From Pseudoduganella lutea (GTDB lineage: Bacteria; Pseudomonadota; Gammaproteobacteria; Burkholderiales; Burkholderiaceae_D), in NCBI RefSeq assembly GCF_004209755.1, contig NZ_CP035913.1, forward strand, positions 992,001 to 1,056,000: a stretch of DNA of 64,000 nt. Reading direction: 5' to 3'. Below the pieces are notes generated by a model, which saw only the letters and a program-made list of their open reading frames with translations, had not been told where the DNA came from and did no database searches. Made by a program: the position numbers and the translations under genes. Every line of letters starts with the position of its first letter. Position 1 is the stretch's first letter. This document shows positions 44,618-54,939 of the stretch, piece after piece.

Positions 44618-47600
44618 CTACGCGGCCTGGGCCCGCCGTGACTGCGCATACAGGCGGAAGCCTTCGCGGATGTTTTCGCGCAGTACCGCCCCCTTCCACG
44701 GTTTCGTGTAGAAGCGGTCGATCGCGCCCTGGTTGATCGCGGCCATGATCGGCGTGAGATCGGCGTAGGCCGACAGCATGATGCGGAACGTATCCGGCGC
44801 CAGGTTCTTCACCCGCTCCATGAATTCCGTGCCGCTCATCGACGGCATGCACTGGTCGCACAGGATCACCTGCACATTGTGGCGCGCCAGGATGTCGAAG
44901 CCTTCATGCGCCGTCTGCGCCGTCAGGATGCGGTAGCCGTCCTGGGCCAGGAAATCGGACAGCACGTCGAGCATGAACGCATCGTCGTCGACAATCAGCA
45001 GCGTGGGCTTGCCGTCGTCGCGCGCCTCATCGGCCGGCGCGGGCAGGTAGCGCTTCTCGCGCAGCATCGTCTCGAAGTCGGCGGCGGGCACGGGCCGCGA
45101 AAAAAAATAGCCCTGCATCTCGTCGCAGTCGTGCCGGCGCAGGTAAGCCAGCTGGGCATCCTTTTCCACGCCCTCGGCAATGACCTTCAGCTTCATGCTG
45201 TGCGCCATGTTGATAATGGCCAGCACGATGGCCGCGTCGTCCGGGTTCGACGTGACTTCGCGCACGAACGCGATGTCGATCTTCAGCTTGTCGATCGGGA
45301 AGCGCTTCAGGTAGGCCAGCGACGAATAGCCGGTGCCGAAGTCGTCGATCGAGATCTTGATGCCCAGTTCCTTCAGGTTCTGCAGCATCGTGATGGTTTC
45401 CTCGGCATTGCTCATCAGCGAGCTTTCCGTCAGCTCCAGTTCCAGCAGCTCGGGCGGAATGTCGTGTTCGCGCAGCGCGCGCAGCACTTCCTCTTCCAGC
45501 CCGCCGACGAAGAACTGGATGCCCGAGACGTTGACGGAAACCTGCACGGCGCCGGCACCCGAATTCTTCCAGTGCGCGATCTGGCGGCAGGCATCGTGGA
45601 TCACCCAGGCGCCGACCCGCACGATCAGGCCGGTTTCTTCCAGCAGCGGCACGAAGAGTGCCGGCGACACCATGCCGTGGCCGGGCCGGTTCCAGCGGAT
45701 CAGCGCCTCGGCACCGCTGATGCGGCCGGTGCCGATGTCGATCTTCGGCTGGAAGTGCAGCACGAATTCCTCGTTGTCGATGGCCCGGCGCAGCGCGTTC
45801 TCCATGTCCAGGCGCGCCAGCGACTGGGCGTTCATCTCGGCCGTGAAGAAGCGGAACGCGTCGCGCCCCGCTTCCTTGGCGCGGTACATGGCCGTGTCGG
45901 CATACTTGATCAGCGTATCGGCATCCTGGCCGTCATCGGGATAGACCGAGATGCCGATCGACGCGGTCACGGTGACTTCGTGCCCCTTCAGGTCGAATGG
46001 CTTGCGCATCGCCTCGCGGATCTTCTCAATGACCGGCAAGGCCCCCTGCATGCCCTCGGGCAGCATCAGGATCGCCGCGAATTCGTCGCCCCCGAAGCGG
46101 CCGATCGTGTCGCGCACGCGCAGGCAGTCGACCAGGCGGCTGGAGAACTCCTTCAGGAGTTCGTCGCCGATCGTGTGGCCCAGCGTGTCGTTGATGTTCT
46201 TGAAGCGGTCCATGTCGAGGAACAGCACGGCCAGTGCCCAGCGGTGCTCGGCGGCCTGCTTCAGCGAATGGGTCAGCGATTCATACAGCTGGCTGCGGTT
46301 CGGCAAGCCCGTCAGCGTGTCGAAGTGCGCCAGCTTCAGCAGGCGGCGCTCGGCTTCCTTGCGCTCCGTGATATCGCGGGCCACCGCCACCAGGATCCAG
46401 TTCTGCCCCGAGCGCAGCGTGCGGCGCTGCACCTCGACCGAGATCAGCGAACCGTCGCGCCGGTGCAGCAGCAGTTCGGCCATCGCGCCTCCCTGGTCGC
46501 CGGCCAGCAGCTTGTCGTACAAATCCACCAGTTGCATCGGCGCGTTGCCGCGATCGCCCACCAGCAGGAAATCCTCGCGTTCGAAGCCGAGCATGCGGCA
46601 CGCCGTCACGTTGACGTCGACGAAGCACGTGTTGGCGCGGTCGACGAGGAAGATGGCGTCGGCCGTCGCGTCCATCGCCAGCCGGAAGCGGCGCAGGTCT
46701 TCCGTGAGCCGGCTGCGCGCGGCCATGTCCTGCTGCAGCTGCTCGTGGTTGCGGCGCACTTCCTCGTACAGCCTGAGGTTTTCATACGAGACGGCGATCT
46801 GCGAGGCGACGGTGACGGCGATCCGCTCGTCGATCTCGGAAAAACCGTTGTCCCCCAACTTGTCGGCCAGGTACAGCCAGCCATGCACCCGCGTGGCCGA
46901 AGCGATCGGCACACCGAGGAAGGAATGCACGGGCGGATGGTCGTCCGGCAGGCCAAGGTGCGCGGGGTCGCCCGGCAGCGCGTGCTCGCGCACCGGCTGG
47001 CGTTCCTGGAGAATGCGTTTCAGGATGCCCGCATCGGGCGCGCCGCACAGCACGCGCGCCGGTTCGGCGCTGCCGCAATGGCTGAACCAGCCGAGCGCGT
47101 CGCCTTCCTCGTTCAGCACGCCGATGCACGCATACTTCGCCACGCAGATGTTTTGCGCGACGTTGCAGCCGATGTCCACCAGCGCCTGCGGTTCCCGTTC
47201 GGCGGACAGGTCGATGCCCAGTTCGATCAGCGCCGTCAGCCGCAGGCTCACGGCCTGCAGGCTGGACAGGCTTTTCGACAGCCGCTGCGTCATCGAGCGC
47301 AGCCGCTCGGCTTCGCCATCGGGCGTTTCATGGTGCGCCAGCTCGGAGATGACCTGGCTGCTGGTTTCCACTTCATCGAGGTACTCGGCCATCTTGTGGC
47401 CGATGCCGCCCAGGTTCGTGTCGCCCTGCGGGGCCTCGGCCAGGCCCGTGGCGAAGTCCGGCACGCTGGCGTGCGCCGCGGGCACGCCCAGCGCTTCCTG
47501 CACGGTGGCCATGATCACATCGGGATCGGAGGGCTTCGGCAGCACCCAGCGCACGCCGCACGATTGCGCCACGGCGACCGCCTCGCGTTCGCGGTAGGTC

Positions 47601-48241
47601 GCCGTGTAGAAGATGATCGGCACGTCGGCCGTGTCCGGATTGTCGCGCACGCGGGCCACGAATTCGTAGCCATCCATGTTCGGCATGAGGATGTCCGAAA
47701 TGATCAGGTCCGGCCGGTCGCGCTCCATCAGCTTCAGCGCCTCCGCGCCGCTGGCCGCTTCCATGAGACGGTGGCCGGAAAAGCCCAGCAGGGTCATCAG
47801 GAACTGCCGGTTCAGCACGTGATCGTCGACGATCAGGATCGTTGCGATGTCGTCATTCTGACGGGGCGACATCTCCCCTGGTAAAAAAGATTCGATTTGC
47901 GTGACGAAACTGTCCGGTTCGATCGGCTTGCCGATGTAGCCGTCGAATCCCGCGGCAAGCAGTCGTTCGCGATCGCCCACCATCGCCAGCGCCGTGACGG
48001 CCAGCGCGGGTATGCGCCGCGTGACAGGATCGGCCTTCAGCGCGGTAACGACGCCGTAGCCATCGAGCTTGGGCAGGTGCACGTCGCAGATGATCAGGTC
48101 CGGCTGTTCGCGCAGCGCGGCGGCCACGCCTTCCTCGCCATCACTCGCCGTGAGCGGGGTGTAGCCGAAGGCGCGCAGCAGATACACCATCAACTCCATG
48201 TTGGTGGGATTGTCTTCGATGATGAGGATGCGTGCAGACAC
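44618..48241 (-). CDS. REC-REC-GAF-PAS-GGDEF-EAL-REC signalling protein
   Basis: 1207 residues from GTG 48241, preceded by GGAGGG. Two receivers (about 3-118, Asp in IICDVHLPK; about 130-245, Asp in IISDILMP) are followed by a GAF domain (about 355-500), a PAS domain (525-640), GGDEF (RFGGDEF with an upstream RVRD inhibitory site), EAL (EALIRW, with DDFGTGYSSLAYLK) and a third receiver (about 1090-1195, CDQCMPSMSG). Both cyclase and phosphodiesterase residues look intact. It probably sets c-di-GMP from several phospho-inputs. A small coiled-coil gene follows it. Confidence 0.92.
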   Translation of the reverse strand: MSARILIIEDNPTNMELMVYLLRAFGYTPLTASDGEEGVAAALREQPDLIICDVHLPKLDGYGVVTALKADPVTRRIPALAVTALAMVGDRERLLAAGFDGYIGKPIEPDSFVTQIESFLPGEMSPRQNDDIATILIVDDHVLNRQFLMTLLGFSGHRLMEAASGAEALKLMERDRPDLIISDILMPNMDGYEFVARVRDNPDTADVPIIFYTATYREREAVAVAQSCGVRWVLPKPSDPDVIMATVQEALGVPAAHASVPDFATGLAEAPQGDTNLGGIGHKMAEYLDEVETSSQVISELAHHETPDGEAERLRSMTQRLSKSLSSLQAVSLRLTALIELGIDLSAEREPQALVDIGCNVAQNICVAKYACIGVLNEEGDALGWFSHCGSAEPARVLCGAPDAGILKRILQERQPVREHALPGDPAHLGLPDDHPPVHSFLGVPIASATRVHGWLYLADKLGDNGFSEIDERIAVTVASQIAVSYENLRLYEEVRRNHEQLQQDMAARSRLTEDLRRFRLAMDATADAIFLVDRANTCFVDVNVTACRMLGFEREDFLLVGDRGNAPMQLVDLYDKLLAGDQGGAMAELLLHRRDGSLISVEVQRRTLRSGQNWILVAVARDITERKEAERRLLKLAHFDTLTGLPNRSQLYESLTHSLKQAAEHRWALAVLFLDMDRFKNINDTLGHTIGDELLKEFSSRLVDCLRVRDTIGRFGGDEFAAILMLPEGMQGALPVIEKIREAMRKPFDLKGHEVTVTASIGISVYPDDGQDADTLIKYADTAMYRAKEAGRDAFRFFTAEMNAQSLARLDMENALRRAIDNEEFVLHFQPKIDIGTGRISGAEALIRWNRPGHGMVSPALFVPLLEETGLIVRVGAWVIHDACRQIAHWKNSGAGAVQVSVNVSGIQFFVGGLEEEVLRALREHDIPPELLELELTESSLMSNAEETITMLQNLKELGIKISIDDFGTGYSSLAYLKRFPIDKLKIDIAFVREVTSNPDDAAIVLAIINMAHSMKLKVIAEGVEKDAQLAYLRRHDCDEMQGYFFSRPVPAADFETMLREKRYLPAPADEARDDGKPTLLIVDDDAFMLDVLSDFLAQDGYRILTAQTAHEGFDILARHNVQVILCDQCMPSMSGTEFMERVKNLAPDTFRIMLSAYADLTPIMAAINQGAIDRFYTKPWKGAVLRENIREGFRLYAQSRRAQAA

Positions 48242-48471
48242 GTCGTCCCTCCATTCTATTGTCACGAGCCGGTTTCCCCAGGCCAGGCCGGCCATGGGGC
48301 TTGTATCAGCGGCTCTAATTATCGTTGCCGGGCAACAGCCCTCCCCGTGGTGTCAGTATCCCTTATTCCGTACGGAGGCGAAGCACGGCAGGCGTGCACG
48401 TCGGCCGTGCCGGAAATGCTGCCGGCACGCTGGACAGAGAATGAACGAAAATTAATCTCTATTGCCGTACG

Positions 48472-49404
48472 TCAACTAATTGTAGCGGCTGGAAGCGGCC
48501 GCGTCAAAGGGCCGGCGCCAAGGATCTCATCGAGGATGCGGCACAGCACGCGCGGATCGCTGCCCAGGGCGACATGGCCGATACCGGAAAAGGCCACGTT
48601 CCGGGCGCCGGCCAGACGGGAGGAAGTTTGCGGGGCAACAATATTGTCGTGCCACGACCACACCGACGTGATCAGCGCGCGATGCGCGGCATCGTCCTGC
48701 GCCAGCTGGGAGAGCCATTCGGCATCCTGGCGCATCTGCCGGGCGTTCTCGCCGAAGCCCAGGGACGCGAGCCCGGTGCCCTGGTGCGGTGTGCCGATGG
48801 TGACGATGCGCGCCACGCGGGCCGCGCCGTGGCGCCGCAGCCAGGCGCGCGCCACCAGGCCGCCCATGCTGTGGCCGACGATGACGATGCGTGGCGCGCC
48901 GGTGGCGGCCAGCAGGCGCTGGGCCGCGCACTCGACCTGTTCCACGTAATCGTCCAGCGGCGCGGCGACCGGTTCGAGGTCGACGGTGGCGTGGCTGATG
49001 CGCTCGCGCCGCAGCAGCGCGCGCAGCGGTGTCCAGTAGCCGCCATTGCAACCGTAGCCATGCACCAGCAGGACAGGCAGCGCATGGGCATCGGGCGCGA
49101 AATACGGCTCGGGCCGATGGCGCAGCATGAACCAGGAAGAGGCCAGCATCGAGGCGCGGAACTCGCCGCAGAACAGGCAGATGCGGCCGCCCAGGTCGAG
49201 CCGGTGCTCGGCCGGCACGTCGCAGGCGAACTTGCGCGCCATCCTGAAATTGTTGGCATTGATCGCGCCGCGCACCAGCACCACGGCCAGCAGCGCCAGC
49301 AGCAGGGCCAGGTCGAGCGGCACATAGCGGGCGGCCGCATACCAGATCGCCAGCGCCGCCGCGATTTGTACCGCCATGATTGCCAGCAGGATGCGCACCA
49401 CCAT
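48472..49404 (-). CDS. Membrane-anchored lipase/esterase (alpha/beta hydrolase)
   Basis: 310 residues. Two N-terminal hydrophobic helices (about 4-22 and 28-45) are followed by a triacylglycerol lipase-like domain: LVHGYGCNGGYW (oxyanion loop), VGHSMGGLVARAWL (nucleophile elbow), GTPHQGTGLA, and a C-terminal His in SGIGHVAL. The start is not certain: GTG or TTG codons up to 49470 are in frame with an AAGGAG upstream; ATG 49404 was chosen for the membrane helix. It resembles EstA/lipase class 2-type enzymes. Confidence 0.8.
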   Translation of the reverse strand: MVVRILLAIMAVQIAAALAIWYAAARYVPLDLALLLALLAVVLVRGAINANNFRMARKFACDVPAEHRLDLGGRICLFCGEFRASMLASSWFMLRHRPEPYFAPDAHALPVLLVHGYGCNGGYWTPLRALLRRERISHATVDLEPVAAPLDDYVEQVECAAQRLLAATGAPRIVIVGHSMGGLVARAWLRRHGAARVARIVTIGTPHQGTGLASLGFGENARQMRQDAEWLSQLAQDDAAHRALITSVWSWHDNIVAPQTSSRLAGARNVAFSGIGHVALGSDPRVLCRILDEILGAGPLTRPLPAATIS

Positions 49405-49515
49405 GTTGTCGCCCTTATCGTGAAGACCCGGCATATCGGAGCAACCGGTATCCTGCACATTCTCCTTCAAATCGGCTTCGGCAGCGAAATTCCGGCGCGA
49501 ATCCGGAGCGAAAAT

Positions 49516-50331
49516 TCACTTCTCCGGTTTGCGGCCCTGCGCCATCATCTGCCGGGCGATGCCGCGCAGGATGTTCACCTCTTCCGTCTCCAGGCCGGTG
49601 CGGGCGAACAGGCGCTTCAGGCGCGGCATCAGCTTGCGCGGGTTGTCCGCATCGAGGAAGCCGATCGCCACCAGCGCTTCCTCGATGTGCGTGTACATGC
49701 CCTCGATCTGCGCCTGGCTGGCGGCATCGCCATGGAAACCGATGGGCGTGGCGGCCGGCGCGGCGGGGTCGAGCGCCGCCATGCGGCATTCGTACAGCAG
49801 CACCTGCGCAGCCTGCGCCAGGTTCAGCGAGGAATAATCAGGATTGGCCGGGATATTGATCAGCACGTTGCAGCGCTCGACGATCTCGTTGGGCAGGCCG
49901 AAGCGCTCGTTGCCGAACACCAGGGCGGGATACAGGTCCTGCCCTGCCGCCGCGTGTGCCGCTGCCGCCGCCACGTGCGTGGCCACTTCGCGCGGCGTTT
50001 GCACCGGCGGCGAGAATTCGCGCAGCCGGGCCGATACGGCGGCGGCATGGTTGATGCCATCGAGCGCCTCGGCCATCGTGGCGACGATGCGCGCCCCGGC
50101 GAGGATATCCTGCGCGCCACTGGCGAAGGCCACGGCTTCCTCGTGCTGCAGCGCACCCTCGAAGCGGGGATTGACGAGTACCAGCTCGGAAAAACCCATG
50201 GTCTTCATGGCGCGAGCGACGGACCCGATGTTGCCCGGACGACTCGTCTCCACCAGGATGACCCGCAGGGGGAAAATCGGCAGTCGACCGAAAAGAGCCG
50301 GTGTGTTCAGTGTTTTTTCCGTCGGCATCAT
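49516..50331 (-). CDS. trmJ: tRNA (cytidine/uridine-2'-O-)-methyltransferase TrmJ
   Basis: 271 residues. SPOUT fold: RVILVETSRPGNIGSVARAMKTMG near the N-terminus, ALVFGNERFGLPNE (SAM-binding knot) and SSLNLAQAAQVLLYE. A helical C-terminal tail follows. Methylates position 32 of several tRNAs. It lies upstream of, and divergent from, suhB, the conserved neighbour in many proteobacteria. Confidence 0.95.
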   Translation of the reverse strand: MMPTEKTLNTPALFGRLPIFPLRVILVETSRPGNIGSVARAMKTMGFSELVLVNPRFEGALQHEEAVAFASGAQDILAGARIVATMAEALDGINHAAAVSARLREFSPPVQTPREVATHVAAAAAHAAAGQDLYPALVFGNERFGLPNEIVERCNVLINIPANPDYSSLNLAQAAQVLLYECRMAALDPAAPAATPIGFHGDAASQAQIEGMYTHIEEALVAIGFLDADNPRKLMPRLKRLFARTGLETEEVNILRGIARQMMAQGRKPEK

Positions 50332-50546
50332 TTAAAATAGCGGTTTTCGCGAAACGGCAGATTTTACAACGCCCTGCGTTGATCCAGTGCCTGCCCTGCA
50401 TTTGCCATGGATTTGCCAGGGAGTTGCCAGGATTGCCATTGATCCGCCACTTCGCGCCGCTCTTTTACTTTACTAATTCGCTCCTGTTTACACGGCCCCG
50501 GCACCATGCGTCCGGCAGGCTGTTCATTTTTTATTACGGAATCGCC

Positions 50547-51338
50547 ATGCATCCAATGCTCAACACGGCCGTGAAGGCCGCACGCCGCGCCGCCGCCGTC
50601 ATCAACCGCGCCTCGTTCGACCTCGACCGGGTCAGCTTCGCCGAGAAAAACCCGAACGATTTCGTTACCGACGTGGACCGCGCCGCCGAGGAAGCCGTCA
50701 TCGAGGTGCTGCAGAAGGCCTACCCCACCCACGCGTTCCTCGGCGAGGAATCCGGTACCACGGGCAACGTGAACGACGAGAGCGAATTCGTGTGGATCAT
50801 CGATCCGCTGGACGGCACCACCAACTTCATCCACGGTTTTCCGCAGTATGCGGTCTCGATCGCGCTGCAGCAGCGCGGCGTGATCACGCTGGGCGTGGTG
50901 TACGACCCGGTGCGCAACGAACTGTTCACGGCCGAAAAAGGCGCCGGTGCGTTCATGAACGACAAGCGCATCCGCGTGCGCAAGCTGGACCGCATCAGCG
51001 GCGCGCTGCTGGGCACCGGCTACAAGAACGGCAGTCCGAAGGCGCTGGAAGAGTACCTCAAGATGTACGGCATCATGGGCGAGCGTTGCCACGGCGTGCG
51101 CCGCGTCGGCTCCGCCGCGCTGGACCTGGCCTATGTGGCTTGCGGCCGCCTGGACGGTTACTATGAAAAGAGCCTGCAACCCTGGGATATCGCCGCCGGC
51201 ACACTGCTGGTGACGGAAGCGGGCGGCATCGCGGGCGAATTCAATGGCGAATCCGGCTACATGCGGACCGGCCATGTGATCGCCGGCAGCCCGCGGGTTT
51301 TCGGCCAAATGGTCGGTTTACTGGCAGAATTTGCCTGA
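50547..51338 (+). CDS. suhB: Inositol monophosphatase family protein SuhB
   Basis: 263 residues. Metal-site motifs are present: FLGEESGTTG, IIDPLDGTTNFIHG and the final PWDIAAGTLLVTEAGG. SuhB dephosphorylates inositol-1-phosphate and also takes part in rRNA transcription antitermination. The ATG at 50547 begins MHPMLNTAVKAAR, the family N-terminus. It is followed by a strong terminator. Confidence 0.95.
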   Translation: MHPMLNTAVKAARRAAAVINRASFDLDRVSFAEKNPNDFVTDVDRAAEEAVIEVLQKAYPTHAFLGEESGTTGNVNDESEFVWIIDPLDGTTNFIHGFPQYAVSIALQQRGVITLGVVYDPVRNELFTAEKGAGAFMNDKRIRVRKLDRISGALLGTGYKNGSPKALEEYLKMYGIMGERCHGVRRVGSAALDLAYVACGRLDGYYEKSLQPWDIAAGTLLVTEAGGIAGEFNGESGYMRTGHVIAGSPRVFGQMVGLLAEFA

Positions 51339-51366
51339 TATCAACACTTAGTGTAGCTTTGATACA

Positions 51367-51392
51367 AAAAAAGGCCCATTTGGGCCTTTTTT
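51367..51392. terminator. suhB intrinsic terminator
   Basis: AAAAAAGGCCCA (51367-51378) pairs with TGGGCCTTTTTT (51381-51392), ending in a T-run. It separates suhB from rhlE. Confidence 0.85.
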
Positions 51393-51522
51393 ATTGCCTT
51401 GACGAAATTTAGTTTACGTGGATACTGATATACTTCCTGAGAGAAATTGCCGACCAGTCCGGCCTCGCTAAATTTTGACCCTGCCTGTGACTGGCGTGGG
51501 GCCGTTTTCTTTCAGAGCAACT

Positions 51523-53052
51523 ATGTCCTTCACTCAACTTGGCTTGTCCGACGCTATCATCCGCGCCGTGACCGAAGCGGGCTATACCACGCCCACGCCC
51601 ATCCAGACCCAGGCGATCCCTGCCGTACTGAACGGCGGCGACCTGCTGGCCGGCGCCCAGACCGGCACGGGCAAGACGGCAGGGTTCACCCTGCCGCTGC
51701 TGCACCGCCTGTCCACCGATGCCGCCGGCAGCAAGCTGGCCAACAATACCTCGGCGCGCCCGATCCGCGCCCTGATCCTCACGCCGACCCGCGAACTGGC
51801 TGCCCAGGTCGAGGAAAGCGTGCGCGTCTACGGCAAATATACAAAGCTCAACTCGGCCGTGATCTTCGGCGGCGTGTCGATCAATCCGCAGATCAAGCAG
51901 CTCAAGCATGGCGTCGACATCCTTGTCGCCACGCCGGGCCGCCTGCTCGACCACATGCAGCAGGGTACCGTCAGTCTCGACAAGATCGAGATCCTGGTGC
52001 TGGACGAAGCGGACCGCATGCTCGACATGGGCTTCATCCGCGATATCCGCAAGGTGCTGGCCGCCCTGCCGGCGAAGCGGCAGAACCTGCTGTTCTCGGC
52101 CACGTTCTCCGACGAGATCAAGGCGCTGGCCGATGGCCTGCTGGACAAGCCCGCCACGATCGAAGTGGCACGTCGCAATTCGACGGTGGAAATCATCGCG
52201 CAAAAGATCCACCCGGTCGACCGCGACAAGAAGCACCCGATGCTGTCGCACTTGATCCGCACGCACAAGTGGACGCAGGTGCTGGTGTTCACCCGCACCA
52301 AGCACGGCGCCAACAAGCTCGTCGAACAACTGGGTTCGGATGGCATCAAGGCCATGGCGATCCATGGCAACAAGAGCCAGTCGGCACGCACCCGCGCGCT
52401 GGCCGAGTTCAAGGACAACACGCTGCAGGTACTGGTGGCCACCGACATCGCGGCACGCGGGATCGACATCGACCAGCTGCCGCACGTGGTCAACTATGAC
52501 CTGCCGAACGTGCCGGAGGATTACGTGCACCGGATCGGCCGCACCGGCCGCGCCGGCGCGACGGGCGAAGCCGTATCGCTGGTCTGCGTGGACGAGCACG
52601 ACATGCTGAAAGACATCGAAAAGCTGATCAAGCAGACGTTGCCGCGTGAAGTCATTGCCGGCTTCGAGCCGGACCCGACCGCCCGCCCGCAGCCGATCCA
52701 GCTGCGCAGCGGCAATGGCCAGCACCGCAATCCCCGCGCGGGAGGCAATGGCGGCAATGGCGGCGGCCGCGGCAAGCCCAACGCGCCGCGCAGCGGCAGC
52801 AGTGCCGGCGCGGGTGCCGGTGGTGCCGGTGGTGGACGTTCCGGCGGTGCCGGCAATACGGGTGGTGGACGTTCCGGCGGTGCCGGCAATGCGGGTGGTG
52901 GACGTCCCGCCGCTACCGGCAACGCAGGCGGCAGCCGCCCGGCCGGTGCCCAGCCGGCGCGCAATGGCAATTCGCGCGGCGGCCAGCGCCCGGCCGGCAC
53001 GGCTCCGGCACGTTCCGGCGGCAACGGTGGCAATGGCGGCCGCGGCCGCTGA
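51523..53052 (+). CDS. rhlE: DEAD-box RNA helicase RhlE
   Basis: 509 residues. Helicase motifs are in order: Q-motif ([10 protein letters not shown]), motif [27 protein letters not shown] (DEAD), [23 protein letters not shown] and [10 protein letters not shown]. The C-terminal tail (about 405-509) is Gly/Arg/Asn-rich with 11-residue repeats and probably binds RNA. Roles include ribosome assembly and mRNA turnover in the cold. No strong ribosome site is visible before ATG 51523. Confidence 0.95.
   Translation: MSFTQLGLSDAIIRAVTEAGYTTPTPIQTQAIPAVLNGGDLLAGAQTGTGKTAGFTLPLLHRLSTDAAGSKLANNTSARPIRALILTPTRELAAQVEESVRVYGKYTKLNSAVIFGGVSINPQIKQLKHGVDILVATPGRLLDHMQQGTVSLDKIEILVLDEADRMLDMGFIRDIRKVLAALPAKRQNLLFSATFSDEIKALADGLLDKPATIEVARRNSTVEIIAQKIHPVDRDKKHPMLSHLIRTHKWTQVLVFTRTKHGANKLVEQLGSDGIKAMAIHGNKSQSARTRALAEFKDNTLQVLVATDIAARGIDIDQLPHVVNYDLPNVPEDYVHRIGRTGRAGATGEAVSLVCVDEHDMLKDIEKLIKQTLPREVIAGFEPDPTARPQPIQLRSGNGQHRNPRAGGNGGNGGGRGKPNAPRSGSSAGAGAGGAGGGRSGGAGNTGGGRSGGAGNAGGGRPAATGNAGGSRPAGAQPARNGNSRGGQRPAGTAPARSGGNGGNGGRGR
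52828..52926 (+). repeat. 33-bp tandem repeats in the rhlE tail
   Basis: Three consecutive 33-bp units (52828-52860, 52861-52893, 52894-52926) encode [22 protein letters not shown] and [11 protein letters not shown]. The first two differ by one base. Copy number is likely to vary between strains. Confidence 0.8.
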
Positions 53053-53160
53053 TCAATCCTCCGCCTGGCCGCCGCGTTGGCGGCCAGGCGCAAAATCGTG
53101 CATAATTGCTAACCCCGCCCGCAGTTGTTACCATAGTGGCTTTCAACCGAGTAGCCGCAC

Positions 53161-53979
53161 ATGCCCAAGTTCGCCGCCAACCTGACCCTGCTGTTCACGG
53201 AATTACCGTTCCTGGACCGGTTTGCCGCTGCCCGCGCAGCCGGCTTCGATGCCGTCGAATGCCAGTTCCCCTACGATCACAACGCCGCTGACATCCGCCG
53301 CAGGCTCGATGACAACGATTTGCGCATGGTGCTGCTCAACCTGCCCGCGGGCGACTGGCAAGCCGGCGACCGTGGCCTGGCGTGCGATCCGCGCCGCCAT
53401 CGCGAATTCCGCGACAGCGTGCACATGGCGCTGGAATATGCCACGCTGCTCGACGTGCCGCGGGTGCACTGCCTGGCCGGCATCATGCCGCCGGGCATGG
53501 ATCTGCGCCGCGCCCGTGAAACCTACCTCTTCAATGTGGAGCATGCGGCCAGGCTATGCGGTCCGCGTGGCATCCGCCTGTTGATCGAGCCGATCAACAC
53601 GATCGACATGCCGGGCTATTTCCTGTCGCGCACCGAGCAGGCGCTGGATATCATCGCGGCCTGCGACAACGACAACGTGTTCCTGCAAGCCGATATTTAC
53701 CACATGCATTGCATGGGCGAAGACGTGCCGGCCATGCTGCGGCGCGCGCTGCCCCGCATCGGCCACGTGCAGCTGGCCGACGCGCCCGGCCGCCACGAGC
53801 CCGGCACCGGCGTCATCGACTATCCCGGCATATTCGCGCTGCTCGATGAACTGGATTACCAGGGCTGGATCGGTTGCGAATACCGGCCGCGCGGCGATAC
53901 CGCGGCTGGCCTGCGGTGGCGCGATGGGCCATCCATGGCCGCCATGCCGGACATCGCCTGCCTGGACCCGGCCGCCTGA
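53161..53979 (+). CDS. Hydroxypyruvate isomerase-like TIM-barrel protein
   Basis: 272 residues. The Hyi/xylose-isomerase-like fold is seen in KFAANLTLLFTELPFLDRF, FDAVECQFPYD, LLIEPINTIDMPGYFLS (Glu metal ligand), FLQADIYHMHCMGED and VQLADAPGRHEPGTG (His/Glu). These enzymes interconvert hydroxypyruvate and tartronate semialdehyde or act on related 3-keto sugars. No glyoxylate operon partners (gcl, glxR) are next to it. Confidence 0.9.
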   Translation: MPKFAANLTLLFTELPFLDRFAAARAAGFDAVECQFPYDHNAADIRRRLDDNDLRMVLLNLPAGDWQAGDRGLACDPRRHREFRDSVHMALEYATLLDVPRVHCLAGIMPPGMDLRRARETYLFNVEHAARLCGPRGIRLLIEPINTIDMPGYFLSRTEQALDIIAACDNDNVFLQADIYHMHCMGEDVPAMLRRALPRIGHVQLADAPGRHEPGTGVIDYPGIFALLDELDYQGWIGCEYRPRGDTAAGLRWRDGPSMAAMPDIACLDPAA

Positions 53980-53985
53980 CATTCC

Positions 53986-54018
53986 CCGCCGTAGTCGGCG
54001 GTTTGCGTTGCCGCAAAC
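53986..54018 (+). terminator. Double stem-loop after the hydroxypyruvate isomerase-like gene
   Basis: A CCGCC/GGCGG hairpin (53986-54001) is followed by GTTTGCG/CGCAAAC (54001-54007 with 54012-54018) and then ATTTTTG at 54025-54031. It is a plausible terminator before the next operon. Confidence 0.5.
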
Positions 54019-54072
54019 AGCCGCATTTTTGCAAGCGCAAGATGTTAATTCCGATCACGACACGGGAACATC

Positions 54073-54939
54073 ATGCGCCCTTCTTTCCTGCCCCATCCCT
54101 GGTCACGGCGCCTGCCGCCAGCCGGCCGCTGTCTCCTTCACGCCCTGATGCTCCTGTTCCTGGCCGCGGTGCTGGCCGGGTGCGCCGGCAATGCCCGCCT
54201 GAAAGAAGTGCGCGCACTGGCCGCCGAGGCGCCGAAACTGAACGGTTATATCGAACTGAGCCAGCGTTACCGCGACACCTATGAGCGCGAGAAACCCTAT
54301 CTGGCCCCGGCTGCGGACAAGCGCGAGCAAGCCATCGACGCCGAGCGCCGCGCCGCCTATCCCGACCTGGTAGCGATCCACGAGGCCGTTACCGCCTACC
54401 TGCGCACGCTGGGCAAGCTTGCCGGCGGCGACCAGTTCGACCCGGGCGACGCAATCAAGGATGTGGCGAAAGGCATCAAGGCCTGGCCGGACACCGGCCT
54501 GACCGACCGCCATGTGAATGCCGTGTCCGGCCTGGCGCGGGCGATCGCCCGGGTGGCGACGGGGCGGGCGCAGGACCAGGCGGTGCAGGAAATGCTGCGC
54601 GACGGCGACGAGCCGCTGCGCGATTCCCTCGACGCGATGAGCACGGTGCTGCGCTATTACGACAAGCACCATGACAACGAACAGGCCATCGTGATCGGCA
54701 TGCTGGAAACGGAAATCCCGTTTGCCGACAAGCCGCAGGACCGCCTGCTGGCGGCGCTGGCGAAAGCGCACCGTCATGAAAAACTCAATGAGTACCGGCT
54801 GCTGGGCCGGCGCCACACGCTGGTCCGGCAGAACGTGCAGGCGATCCGCGAACGCCACGAGGCGCTGGTGCGCAGCCTCGAGCCCGCCAGTCCGCAACCC
54901 GCGGCGCGCGTCGCCGCCAACCAGGGAGCCCAGCCATGA
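54073..54939 (+). CDS. Helical outer-membrane-type lipoprotein, unknown function
   Basis: 288 residues. A long positively charged N-terminus is followed by a hydrophobic stretch and a lipobox (LAGC, Cys near 37). The mature part is all-helical, with ELSQRYRDTYEREKPYL and AIVIGMLETEIPFADKPQDRLLAALAKAHRHEKLNEYRLLGRR. No known domain is recognised. It starts a three-gene operon whose genes overlap by ATGA, so the three products are probably made in step. Confidence 0.75.
   Translation: MRPSFLPHPWSRRLPPAGRCLLHALMLLFLAAVLAGCAGNARLKEVRALAAEAPKLNGYIELSQRYRDTYEREKPYLAPAADKREQAIDAERRAAYPDLVAIHEAVTAYLRTLGKLAGGDQFDPGDAIKDVAKGIKAWPDTGLTDRHVNAVSGLARAIARVATGRAQDQAVQEMLRDGDEPLRDSLDAMSTVLRYYDKHHDNEQAIVIGMLETEIPFADKPQDRLLAALAKAHRHEKLNEYRLLGRRHTLVRQNVQAIRERHEALVRSLEPASPQPAARVAANQGAQP

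Noticed and set aside
44879..47884. 1001-codon open frame opposite the GGDEF/EAL gene
   Set aside because: Antisense shadow of a well-supported multidomain gene; composition is His/Arg/Gln-rich with no motif.
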